Below, one piece after another: positions 46,822 to 54,478 of a DNA stretch of 64,000 nt; position 1 is the first letter of the stretch; each line of letters starts with the position of its first letter. Source of the stretch: Oxalobacteraceae bacterium (GTDB lineage: Bacteria; Pseudomonadota; Gammaproteobacteria; Burkholderiales; Burkholderiaceae_D); NCBI GenBank assembly GCA_013284265.1, contig JABTBR010000015.1, positions 1-64,000 of the forward strand. Direction: 5' to 3'. Position numbers and translations under genes: made by a program. Below the pieces are notes generated by a model. That model was not told the DNA's origin and made no database searches. It saw nothing but the letters and a program-made list of their open reading frames with translations.

Positions 46822-46896
46822 CAAACGCTATGACCCGGAGCGTATTCGCGGGGTCAGACCCTGCGGGTCTGACCCCAGCCCTTCGCACTGGGTTTA
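46822..46896. repeat. Palindromic intergenic element, copy 6, inverted core
   Basis: The inner perfect hairpin at 46850-46876 has stem GGGGTCAGACCC and loop TGC, i.e. the stem sequence is the mirror partner of copies 1, 2 and 5. The right arm TTCGCACTGGGTTT is recognisable and the left arm is decayed. It lies between convergent genes. Confidence 0.8.
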
Positions 46897-46949
46897 CAAG
46901 AAAAGCCCCCCCAGCAGCCCAGCATTTGCACAGGACAACTGCGCCACCC

Positions 46950-48365
46950 TCACTCCGTCGCCAAGCGCTTCCCCAGCCGGTACAGAAAAGCCTGCCCCTC
47001 ATACAGCGACTTCACGCGCAGATGCTCATTGAGCCCGTGCGCCCCGCTGCCTTCCGGTCCGCTGAACATCCCGCTGATCCCATAGGTCCAGATCCCCGCA
47101 TTATTCAGGAAGCGCCCGTCCGTGCCACCGGTGGACATGGTCGGAATCACCGGCACGCCCGGCCACAGCTCCTCGCTGATCTGCTCCACCGCCGCCATCA
47201 ATGCCGGCGTCAGCGGCGGAATCGGCGTCGCGATCCCCTCGCCCAGCGGCGTCACCTTGATCTGCTCGTCGGCCAGCACCCTCACCAGCGTCTGCTGCAC
47301 CTCGGCGATCGATTCGCTGGGCAGAATCCGGCAATTGACCACCGCACGGGCGCGCTGCGGCAGCGCATTGTTCGCATGGCCCCCGTCGAGCGTGGTGGCC
47401 ACGCAGGTCGTGCGCACCTGGGCATTATGGAAAGGACTGAGCACATACAGGCGCTGGAGCGCCTCCGCATCGGGCGGCTCGCTCAGGATCGCCCGCATGT
47501 CGGCCGCCACCTGTCCCGTTTCCACCTTGGCCATGCGCTCGTAATAGCTACGCGTGATATCCGACAGCTTGAACGGAAAATCGAACTTCCCCAGCCGCGA
47601 CAAGCCATCCGCCAGATGGTAAATCGCGTTGTCGCGAACCGGAACCGAACTGTGGCCGCCCTTGTTGGTGACTTCCAGCTGGAAGCTCTGGAAGATCTTC
47701 TCGCCCGCCTGCACGCCATGGCGCTGCGGCTTGCCGTCCTTGTCCAGGGTTCCACCGCCGCCTTCGTTGAGCGCCAGTTCCGCATCGATCAGATCGCGGT
47801 GATGCTTGAGCAAGAACTCCACGCCATCGTATTTGGACGGCACGATCTCCTCGTCGCAGGTCAGCGCCAGGATCACATCGCGCTTGCTGGCCAGCTTCTC
47901 GCGCTTGAAGCGGATCATATTTTCCACAAACACCGAGGCCATCGCCTTGTCGTCGGAGGAACCGCGCGCATAGAACACGCCATCTTCCTCGACCAGCTTG
48001 AAGGGATCGCGGCTCCAGTCCGCGCGTTTGGCCTCCACCACATCCACGTGGGCCAGCAGGAGCAAGGGCTTCTTGCTGCCATCGCCCTTCAGGCGCGCCA
48101 CCAGATTGCCCTTTTGCGGCGCGCCTTCGGGCGCCAGCACCCGCACATCGGCCGCCTGGTAGCCGGCCGCCGTCAGGCGCCGTGCCATCTTGCTGACGGC
48201 CTTGGTGCAGGAACCGGTCGAGTCGGTGGTATTGGTTTCCACCAGCTCCTGATAGATATCGCGCAGATGGCGCTGCTCGGCCGTCAGCGCCGCCGCCGTC
48301 GCCGTCTGCGCGGTGGAAATGCCCGTCAACACCATCCCTGCCAGTAGCCATGTCGCCTGTTTCAT
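46950..48365 (-). CDS. Secreted M20-family metallopeptidase
   Basis: A 471-residue exported peptidase with a signal peptide (LLAGMVLTGISTAQTATA). M20 motifs are LLLLAHVDVVEA, ARGSSDDKAMA (bridging Asp), LTCDEEIVPS (catalytic Glu and ligand), a dimerisation domain (LEVTNKGGHSSVP) and a C-terminal His (GSGAHGLNEH). M20 enzymes are di-zinc carboxy- or aminopeptidases. GGGGGAA lies upstream of the ATG. With the two S9 peptidases and the subtilase it makes the window rich in secreted proteolysis. Confidence 0.92.
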   Translation of the reverse strand: MKQATWLLAGMVLTGISTAQTATAAALTAEQRHLRDIYQELVETNTTDSTGSCTKAVSKMARRLTAAGYQAADVRVLAPEGAPQKGNLVARLKGDGSKKPLLLLAHVDVVEAKRADWSRDPFKLVEEDGVFYARGSSDDKAMASVFVENMIRFKREKLASKRDVILALTCDEEIVPSKYDGVEFLLKHHRDLIDAELALNEGGGGTLDKDGKPQRHGVQAGEKIFQSFQLEVTNKGGHSSVPVRDNAIYHLADGLSRLGKFDFPFKLSDITRSYYERMAKVETGQVAADMRAILSEPPDAEALQRLYVLSPFHNAQVRTTCVATTLDGGHANNALPQRARAVVNCRILPSESIAEVQQTLVRVLADEQIKVTPLGEGIATPIPPLTPALMAAVEQISEELWPGVPVIPTMSTGGTDGRFLNNAGIWTYGISGMFSGPEGSGAHGLNEHLRVKSLYEGQAFLYRLGKRLATE

Positions 48366-48473
48366 CGTGTTCCCCCAGAGTGCGTGACGCTCGCGTCAAA
48401 GGGAAAAATCTATACCCGACAGGCAATGATGTCAATAATTTAATTATTCCGCAAAGTAATTTTTGCCTGAGGC

Positions 48474-48502
48474 TTGGCAAACGCCGGGACGCTCGCTATA
48501 AT
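48474..48502 (+). promoter_or_regulatory. Sigma-70 promoter of tRNA-Phe
   Basis: TTGGCA (48474-48479) and TATAAT (48497-48502) are separated by 17 bases, giving a start site near 48509, just before the tRNA. It is the best consensus promoter seen in the window. Confidence 0.85.
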
Positions 48503-48512
48503 GCTGGTCCTT

Positions 48513-48588
48513 GGCCTGGTAGCTCAGTTGGTAGAGCAGAGGATTGAAAATCCTTGTGTCGGTGGTTCGATTCCGCCCCGGGCCACCA
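48513..48588 (+). tRNA. tRNA-Phe (GAA)
   Basis: A 76-base cloverleaf with encoded CCA. The acceptor GGCCTGG pairs with CCGGGCC (one T-G pair), the anticodon loop gives GAA (GGATTGAAAATCC), and the T-arm is GGTGG-TTCGATT-CCGCC. It has its own promoter and terminator. The 3' half is repeated downstream, which marks it as an integration target. Confidence 0.97.
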
Positions 48589-48592
48589 AGAA
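48542..48592 (+). repeat. Attachment-site-like direct repeat, copy 1 (in tRNA-Phe)
   Basis: The 51 bases from the anticodon arm to four bases beyond CCA recur exactly at 50948-50998. This is what integrase-mediated insertion into a tRNA 3' end leaves: the element restores the tRNA end and carries the old end to its far side. Confidence 0.8.
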
Positions 48593-48607
48593 CATGTATT
48601 GCCAATA

Positions 48608-48634
48608 CGCCAACCCTCGCAGGTTGGCGTTTTT
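48608..48634 (+). terminator. Terminator of tRNA-Phe
   Basis: CGCCAACC-CTCGCA-GGTTGGCG forms an eight-base-pair stem followed by five T residues, 20 bases after the tRNA. Confidence 0.9.
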
Positions 48635-48720
48635 GTTTGTGGCGCACATTATCAGCATATCCAGTCTATTTCCGGTATCGTTGCACAAGCAAGCAGTGCC
48701 CGACGATGGCGTCATAAGCA

Positions 48721-49173
48721 TGGAAGAAACCCCGCGCATCATTATCATCGCGGGCCCGAACGGCGCCGGAAAGACCGCGTTCGCACGCGAATTTCTCCCC
48801 GGTGAAGCAGCCTGCCCAGTGTTCGTCAATGCCGACCTGATCGCGGCGGGGATCGCCCCGTTTGCACCAGAAACGCCATCGCTTCAAGCCGGACGCTTGA
48901 TGCTGCGCGAATTAGCACGTCATTTTGCAGCGCACACCAGTTTCGCATTTGAGACCACGCTATCTGCGTCGCGGATACTTGCGCCTGATTCGGGAATGGC
49001 GAAGTGCCGTCAAGCGCGGCAAGCTCATTTTTCTGCAATTAGCTAGCGCCGACGAGGCGATCGCTCGTGTAACCCAAAGGGTCAAACATTGCGGTCACAA
49101 CATCCCTGACGATGTGATACGGCGCCGTTTCGCCGCAGGCACGATGGCGCAAGTACTTACAACCAATAAATAG
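48721..49173 (+). pseudogene. Zeta-toxin-like P-loop kinase, frameshifted and truncated
   Basis: The first frame (ATG 48721) encodes [22 protein letters not shown] (Walker A), [15 protein letters not shown] and FAFETTLS, the core of a zeta-toxin/AAA_33-type kinase. Near 48965-48975 the homology jumps by one base to another frame, which continues [40 protein letters not shown] and stops at 49173. Intact relatives continue for another 40-60 residues. Both the frameshift and the missing end indicate a dead gene. It lies inside the tRNA-Phe repeat-bounded segment. Confidence 0.8.
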
Positions 49174-49182
49174 TCGCTTTCC

Positions 49183-49218
49183 TTGACTAGAACAATATTC
49201 TAGAATATTGTTCTAGTC
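49183..49218 (+). promoter_or_regulatory. 34-bp perfect palindrome and promoter abutting the TetR start codon
   Basis: Bases 49185-49218 form a perfect palindrome with half GACTAGAACAATATTCT; its last base is adjacent to the ATG at 49219. A promoter fits inside: TTGACT (49183-49188), 17 bases, TATTGT (49206-49211), predicting transcription to begin at or within a base or two of the ATG. There is no ribosome site, so the mRNA is probably leaderless. The palindrome is the likely TetR operator. Confidence 0.75.
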
Positions 49219-49854
49219 ATGTCCTTTCCACTTCCCCAGTCCCTGAGCGAACGCCAGTCCGCAATTCTCGCCGCCGCGCTTGCCGTGTTTTCCGAGAAAG
49301 GTATCGTGGCGACCACGATTGACGACATCCGGCAACGCAGCCAGGCGTCGGTCGGCAGCATTTACCACCATTTCGGCAACAAGGAAAACATCGCAGCGGC
49401 CGTGTTCGCGCAAGGGTTGGACCACTACTGGACGCGTCTGATCGAGCGCGTGACCCCGGCCGACCATGCCGAACAAGCGATCACCCTGCTCATCGACACG
49501 CACATCCGCTGGATCGTCGACCAGCCCGACTTTGCGCGCTTCCTGTTTGCGCGGCGCGAAGCGGTCAGCCCCGACTACGACCAGGCTATCCGCCAGCGCA
49601 CGGGCGATTACGCCAAGGTGCTGTTTTCCCTGTTCCAGCCGTGGCAAAAACAAGGTCTGTTGCGCCGCCTGCCCATGTCACTGTACTACCCGGTCCTGCT
49701 GGGGCCGGCTCAGGAACATGCGCGCCTTTGGCTCAGCGGACGCGCCGCACTCGATCCGCGCGACGCCATCGAGGAACTTAGCCGCGCCGCCTGGCGCAGC
49801 ATCGCCAGCGACGCGGCGCTCGCCCTTTCCCTATCTGCAGACCGGAGCACCTAA
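49219..49854 (+). CDS. TetR-family transcriptional repressor
   Basis: A 211-residue regulator with a canonical TetR HTH (about 10-55: RQSAILAAALAVFSEKGIVATTIDDIRQRSQASVGSIYHHFGNKE) and an all-helical ligand-binding domain. It overlaps the downstream hydrolase by one base (TAATG), so the two are co-translated. The perfect palindrome covering its promoter suggests tight autorepression relieved by a ligand connected to the hydrolase substrate or product. It is translated without a Shine-Dalgarno sequence. Confidence 0.92.
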   Translation: MSFPLPQSLSERQSAILAAALAVFSEKGIVATTIDDIRQRSQASVGSIYHHFGNKENIAAAVFAQGLDHYWTRLIERVTPADHAEQAITLLIDTHIRWIVDQPDFARFLFARREAVSPDYDQAIRQRTGDYAKVLFSLFQPWQKQGLLRRLPMSLYYPVLLGPAQEHARLWLSGRAALDPRDAIEELSRAAWRSIASDAALALSLSADRST

Positions 49855-50741
49855 TGTCAGCGACCATCACCCGTACCCGCCACACCATTCATACGACCGA
49901 TGCGCGCGCGCTGACCGCCTATTCACATGCGTCTGCCAGCGCGCCTGCGGCCCATCTGGTGATCGCGCCCGGCATGGCGGTTGGCCAGCACTTCTACCGC
50001 GACTTTGCCGATTACCTTGCCGGCCTCGGCTATCAGGTGTGGACCTATGACTATCGTGGCATGAATGAATCGGCCGTCGGCCCCATGCGTGAATGCACGG
50101 CCGATTTGTCCGACTGGTGCCAGCGCGACACCGACGCCATGGTGCGTCACGCCCATCAGGCCGGCGACGGCGTGCCGGTGTTTTTGATCGGCCATAGTTT
50201 CGGCGGTCAGACGGCGCCTTTGCTGCCTAGCGCCGGCCTTTTGAGCGGCTTGGTCAATATTGCTGTCGGCAGCGGTGCGGCGCACCACAACCAGCCGGCC
50301 ACCCGCCGCAAAGCGCCGCTGCTGTGGTATGTGCTGGTCCCCCTGCTGTCTCCGCTGTTTGGCTATTTCCCCGGCCGGCGCATCGGCGTCATCGGCGACG
50401 TGCCGCGCCGTGCAATGGCGCAATGGCGCCGCTGGTGTCTCGATCCGAGCTACCTGCTCGATGCCGAGGCGGGCGCGCGCGACGCCTATGCGCGCGCCCG
50501 CTATCCGGTGCTGGCCCTGACGTTCGGCGACGACGAGTTGCTGCTCGAAGCAGGCAGCCGAATGATGCACGGCGCGTACACCGGCACCAAGGTCGACTAC
50601 CACGAGCTCTCGCCGGCCCAGTTTGGCGTACCGCGAATCGGCCACTTCGGTTTCTTCCGCCGGTCGCACGGGGCAGCCGTATGGCCGATGGTGAGTGAAT
50701 GGCTAGGCAAACGCGTGGGGCCGCAAACCACGGCTGCCTGA
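49854..50741 (+). CDS. Alpha/beta hydrolase
   Basis: A 295-residue soluble hydrolase with the nucleophile elbow GHSFGGQ (S115), an oxyanion region VIAPGMAVGQHFYRDFADYLA and the strand YQVWTYDYRGMNESA. A late His is in RIGHFGFFR. It resembles the serine aminopeptidase-like S33/DUF-type alpha/beta hydrolases often paired with TetR genes. The substrate is unknown. It is the second gene of the TetR operon within the repeat-bounded island. Confidence 0.87.
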   Translation: MSATITRTRHTIHTTDARALTAYSHASASAPAAHLVIAPGMAVGQHFYRDFADYLAGLGYQVWTYDYRGMNESAVGPMRECTADLSDWCQRDTDAMVRHAHQAGDGVPVFLIGHSFGGQTAPLLPSAGLLSGLVNIAVGSGAAHHNQPATRRKAPLLWYVLVPLLSPLFGYFPGRRIGVIGDVPRRAMAQWRRWCLDPSYLLDAEAGARDAYARARYPVLALTFGDDELLLEAGSRMMHGAYTGTKVDYHELSPAQFGVPRIGHFGFFRRSHGAAVWPMVSEWLGKRVGPQTTAA

Positions 50742-50947
50742 CGGGGCTATGTCTGGTGAGATGCGTGCGACACCTGTTCCGGGCTGACATTGGCAGCAAG
50801 CTCTAGCGCCGCCCCGGGCGCGCTTGGCGCCTGTTTCAAGTCGCCCGGCCACGCGCGCGTGACGTAGCACAAGCGACAGGTACGATGATCGTCATCAACA
50901 TCTCGATCCTGGTGCGGCCGAAGATAGGCGCCAAAATTAGGCTCGAT

Positions 50948-50998
50948 GATTGAAAATCCTTGTGTCGGTGGTTCGATTCCGCCCCGGGCCACCAAGAA
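50948..50998 (+). repeat. Attachment-site-like direct repeat, copy 2 (tRNA-Phe 3' end)
   Basis: An exact 51-base copy of the tRNA-Phe 3' half from GATTGAAAATCC through CCACCAAGAA. No tRNA 5' half precedes it. It bounds a 2.4-kb segment with the zeta-like pseudogene and the TetR/hydrolase operon. No integrase gene is present in the segment. Confidence 0.85.
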
Positions 50999-51013
50999 TA
51001 TGCTTTACGAAAC

Positions 51014-51032
51014 GCCCACTCATACAGTGGGC
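51014..51032 (+). terminator. Stem-loop after the second tRNA-Phe end
   Basis: GCCCACT-CATAC-AGTGGGC forms a seven-base-pair stem followed by ATTGTCATTTC. Its position 16 bases after the duplicated tRNA end mirrors the terminator after the intact tRNA and may be the ancestral one. Confidence 0.55.
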
Positions 51033-51231
51033 ATTGTCATTTCTGGGATTCGCTATCCTCGGCTCCAGACTCATTCCAGCCATCAACCCCGCTTGCCGCT
51101 GTTGGCAAAGCGGCGGCCGTATCGTCCAATTTCCCGCATTCCGGAATCGTTCCACCCCTGGCCGTGATAGCATCTAAGGCAGTTCAAGTCTGACTTAACG
51201 CAGACATTTCACGACGACATCAGCGGCAACC

Positions 51232-52011
51232 ATGAGCATTCGCCATTCCCTAATCCTTATTCTGGCTGGTCTGATAGCAACGCCTCTCCACGCCGGCGCC
51301 AGCGAGCTGGAAGTGCCCTTGGTGAACTACTACAACTACGCCCCGTTCAGCATGCCGGACGAGAAAACCGACCTGACGCGCGAGCTGGCGGAGCTGCTGA
51401 CAAAAAACTCGGGCGGCCGCTACCGCTTCGTGCCGACGCTGCTGCCCAAGGGACGCCTGGATAAAATGCTGGTGCATGAACACTGGCAAGGCTTGGTGGC
51501 CTGGCTGAATCCACGGTTTGTCAACGATGAGGCGAAGTCGCGCTACCTCTGGACGGAAACACTGATGCTGGAAAGCGACCTGGTGGTCTCGCATGTCGAT
51601 GCGCCTGTCGACTTCCAGGGCGTCCAATCGCTACAAGGCAAGGTGCTGGGCACGGTCTTGAACCAGCGCTACGCGGACATCGAGGAAATGATCGCCAACA
51701 AACAGTTGCGGCGCAGCGATGCGCCTTCGCAGGAAAGCAATGTGCGCAAGCTTCTGCTCAAGCGCGTCGATGTGGTGTTTATCTCGCGCAGCACCCTGGC
51801 CGGATTGCAGCAACGTATCCCGGCGTTCGAAACCAAACTCCATGTCGCGCCACTCCCCCGCAACAGCTTCACCCGCCACATCATGCTCACGCCTGAGCTG
51901 CCGCCGAAACTGATCAGCTATGTCCAGAGCACGGTCGCCAAGTTCGGCGGCAATCCATCCTGGCGCCACATCGCGGCGCAGTACCATATCGAGGGACAAA
52001 AAGCCCACTGA
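51232..52011 (+). CDS. Orphan solute-binding protein (SBP_bac_3-like) C
   Basis: A 259-residue exported protein with signal peptide (LILILAGLIATPLHAG) and a periplasmic-binding fold (VPLVNYYNYAPFSMPDEKTDLTRELAELL; FQGVQSLQGKVLGTVLNQRYADIEE). There is no transporter partner. It lies between the second tRNA-Phe 3' copy and the decayed third copy, so it may have arrived with a second island; it also neighbours the MCP genes. Confidence 0.75.
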   Translation: MSIRHSLILILAGLIATPLHAGASELEVPLVNYYNYAPFSMPDEKTDLTRELAELLTKNSGGRYRFVPTLLPKGRLDKMLVHEHWQGLVAWLNPRFVNDEAKSRYLWTETLMLESDLVVSHVDAPVDFQGVQSLQGKVLGTVLNQRYADIEEMIANKQLRRSDAPSQESNVRKLLLKRVDVVFISRSTLAGLQQRIPAFETKLHVAPLPRNSFTRHIMLTPELPPKLISYVQSTVAKFGGNPSWRHIAAQYHIEGQKAH

Positions 52012-52045
52012 CGGGCGCATTTCGCTTTTGCCCTCCCGGCGACCC

Positions 52046-52118
52046 GGCCTGGACTCGAACCAGGAATCGTCTGATTGAAAATCCCGGTGGCGCTGCCGCG
52101 ATTCCGCCCCGGGCCACC
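52046..52118 (+). pseudogene. Decayed full-length tRNA-Phe copy
   Basis: The acceptor strands GGCCTGG and CCGGGCC and the anticodon arm GATTGAAAATCC are kept at nearly the tRNA-Phe spacing (73 versus 75 bases to the same point). The D- and T-arms are unlike tRNA-Phe. On the opposite strand the replaced D-arm region reads as a good T-arm (CCTGG-TTCGAGT-CCAGG) followed by CCGGGTCGCC, like another tRNA 3' end. It is probably a chimeric integration scar, not a working tRNA. Confidence 0.6.
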
Positions 52119-52272
52119 CCGTGGACTTCAAACGCCGGCTTCAAGCACCGGACATTTGACGGACTTGGCGGGATTGACCTGGACCGCCTGTCGATTGGCA
52201 TCGAGCGTCCATGCGCTGACGGGCTTCGGAGCGCTACCCTACGGGCTTGCGTTGACAATCTGGATCAACACG

Positions 52273-52419
52273 CAGCGGCAGCAGCTTCAGGTAGCGCAGG
52301 CTGGAATAGCCGGTGCCGACGTCGTCGAGCGAAAAGCGCACGCCGCACTGGCGCAGGGCCCGCATCTTCTCGCTGATGTCTTCCAGATTGTTCAGCAGCA
52401 TGCTTTCCGTCACTTCTAC
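52273..52419 (-). pseudogene. EAL-domain fragment
   Basis: Forty-nine codons without a stop encode the core of an EAL domain: VEVTESMLLNNLEDI, GVRFSLDDVGTGYSSLRYLKLLPL. Unlike the EAL domain at 19184, the DDxGTGYSS motif is intact. Both ends are missing: the left flank runs into unrelated sequence and the right flank into the MCP 3' end. The fragment overlaps the MCP stop codon by three bases in another frame. Confidence 0.8.
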
Positions 52420-54119
52420 AAGGGCTTGCGGCCGGCGGCGCCACCGCCCGCCGATCCGGCATGCGCGCGCGGCCGCGGGCCGGCCTTGGGTGCGCGGCCC
52501 GGCTGGCGCTGCGCCAAGGCCAGCACCCCGCCCTGCGCCACGCCAGGGAGCTGTTGCCGCACATGGAATACCGACACGGTACGCGACAGTTGCACCGTTT
52601 GCTCATCCAGGCTGGCCGCCGCCGCCGCTGCCTGCTCGACCAGCGCCGCGTTCTGTTGCGTGCCCTCATCCATATCCGTCACGGCCCGGTTGACCTGCTC
52701 GATACCACTGCTTTGTTCACGGCTGGCGGCGGCGATCTCGCCCATGATGTGCGCGACGCGCTGCACCGACTGGATAATTTCCGACATGGTCTGCCCGGCA
52801 CTGCCCACCAGGCGGTTCCCCAGCTCGACCTTGCTGACGGAATCATCGATCAAGCCCTTGATGTCTTTGGCAGCAGCAGCCGAACGCTGCGCCAGGTTCC
52901 TCACTTCGCTGGCAACGACCGCAAAACCACGCCCTTGTTCGCCAGCGCGTGCCGCTTCGACCGCGGCGTTCAGCGCCAGGATATTGGTCTGGAAAGCAAT
53001 GCCGTCGATCAAGGCGATAATATCGACGATCTTATTGGCCGAGGCGCTGATCTCGCCCATCGTATCGCGCACCTCGGCGACGGATTGCCCACCCTTGACG
53101 GCAATCTCCGAGGTGCTGGCCACCAGTTCGCTGGCCTGACGGGCACTGTCCGCGTTTTGCCGCACCGTCGACGAGAGCTCCTCCATGCTGGACGCGGTCT
53201 CTTCCAGGCTGGAGGCCTGCGCCTCCGTGCGGTTCGACAGATGCAGATTGCCCTGGGCGATGTCGCGCGTGGCCGCCCCCATGGCATCGACGTTGGCCCG
53301 GACGTCTCCGATGATCGCCATCATATTGACATTGATCTGCTGTAGCGCGCGCAGCAACTGCCCCATGTCGTCGCCCCAGCTGACGTCGACCGAGCCGGTC
53401 AAATCGCCACAGGCCAGGGCGCGGGCCGCCTCGATCGCGCGGCGCAATGGCAGGGTAACCGTCGAACGCAAGGCCAGGGCCAGCACCAGTGCCACGACGA
53501 TGCCGGCACTGGCCAGCCCGGTCGACCAGGCGGCGGCGCTCCCCGATAGCGACAGGAAAGCAATGGCGCCCATGGCCGCCATCAGCCCCGAGATCAGCGT
53601 CAAGCCGATGTTGAAACGGGTTTGTATCGCCAGCTCTTTCCACGCCCGCCCCTTGCCAGCCAGGCCGGTGCGCACGACCTGGCCTTGCCGAAGGGCGATC
53701 CGCTTGGCATTGCCCGCGACGATATCGCGGTAGACGCGCTCGGCCGCCTCGATCTGCGCCCGCTCCGGCTTGGAGCGCACCGACATATAGCCGGTGGCGC
53801 GGCCGTTTTCGATGACGGGCGTGACATTCGCCACCACCCAGTAGTGGTCGCCGTTCTTACGGCGATTTTTCACCAGGCCGGTCCACGGCAGGCCGGCCTT
53901 CAGGGTTTGCCACAGATCGGCGAAGGCCTCGGGCGGCATGTCGGGATGCCGCACCAGATTGTGGGGCGCTCCGATCAATTCTGCTTCCGTGAATCCGCTG
54001 ACCTCGACGAAATAGGGATTGATATAAGTTATCTTTCCCTTCAGGTCGGTTTTCGAGACGATAGGCTTGCCATCGGCCATTTCATATTCGATGTTGGTCA
54101 CCGGCAGGTTCTTGCGCAT
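52416..54119 (-). CDS. Aer-like methyl-accepting chemotaxis protein with PAS domain
   Basis: A 567-residue chemoreceptor. The cytoplasmic PAS domain (about 15-120) has the Aer-type HNLVRHPDMPPEAFADLW motif, which suggests a flavin- or redox-sensing role. Two hydrophobic segments (about 165-205), HAMP-like helices and the signalling hairpin ([44 protein letters not shown]) follow. The C-terminal 50 residues (Ala/Gly/Pro/Arg-rich) are unusual and end exactly where an EAL fragment begins, so the natural tail may be lost. ATG 54119 starts the PAS region; the frame is open to 54179. Confidence 0.88.
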   Translation of the reverse strand: MRKNLPVTNIEYEMADGKPIVSKTDLKGKITYINPYFVEVSGFTEAELIGAPHNLVRHPDMPPEAFADLWQTLKAGLPWTGLVKNRRKNGDHYWVVANVTPVIENGRATGYMSVRSKPERAQIEAAERVYRDIVAGNAKRIALRQGQVVRTGLAGKGRAWKELAIQTRFNIGLTLISGLMAAMGAIAFLSLSGSAAAWSTGLASAGIVVALVLALALRSTVTLPLRRAIEAARALACGDLTGSVDVSWGDDMGQLLRALQQINVNMMAIIGDVRANVDAMGAATRDIAQGNLHLSNRTEAQASSLEETASSMEELSSTVRQNADSARQASELVASTSEIAVKGGQSVAEVRDTMGEISASANKIVDIIALIDGIAFQTNILALNAAVEAARAGEQGRGFAVVASEVRNLAQRSAAAAKDIKGLIDDSVSKVELGNRLVGSAGQTMSEIIQSVQRVAHIMGEIAAASREQSSGIEQVNRAVTDMDEGTQQNAALVEQAAAAAASLDEQTVQLSRTVSVFHVRQQLPGVAQGGVLALAQRQPGRAPKAGPRPRAHAGSAGGGAAGRKPL

Positions 54120-54478
54120 ATCGATTCCTATGTCATTGCTGGATTGTCCGAATACCGCCCGGCGCGAGAGCGTCCGCACCGGAGCGCACGACGACCAATG
54201 ACGATGTCACTATCGCAATTGCTATCGACATTGCCTCGTGGAAATTGACAAATACAACATACCACGGCACTCCATCGTGACATTGACATTGCACGACATA
54301 CCATTGACATTGGATGACAATTTGCGCGCGAACCAACAGCGGCTCCCGGAAAATCCAGGCCCGGGACGGCTTACCGGCAGTGACGACGGCACCGGGGGGA
54401 GACGCGTGCCGCGCCGGTCCGGGGACGCCATGGAAGGCGGCATGAACGCGGAAAATCCCTGCCCCCTCGGGCCCAGGC
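54120..54478. other. Intergenic region between two MCP genes
   Basis: About 360 bases upstream of the Aer-like gene. Between 54220 and 54320 the heptamer GACATTG occurs several times and CATACCA twice, on a locally AT-richer background. These could be regulator sites or chance. No gene is evident. Confidence 0.4.

Noticed and set aside
48444..51173. Short minus-strand frames containing the phrase [15 protein letters not shown]
   Set aside because: This phrase is a well-known false translation of tRNA 3' ends on the antisense strand.
52040..52122. Functional tRNA on the minus strand (possible selenocysteine-type anticodon)
   Set aside because: The T-arm and acceptor pair, but there is no proper D-arm or anticodon stem and the end is not CCA.
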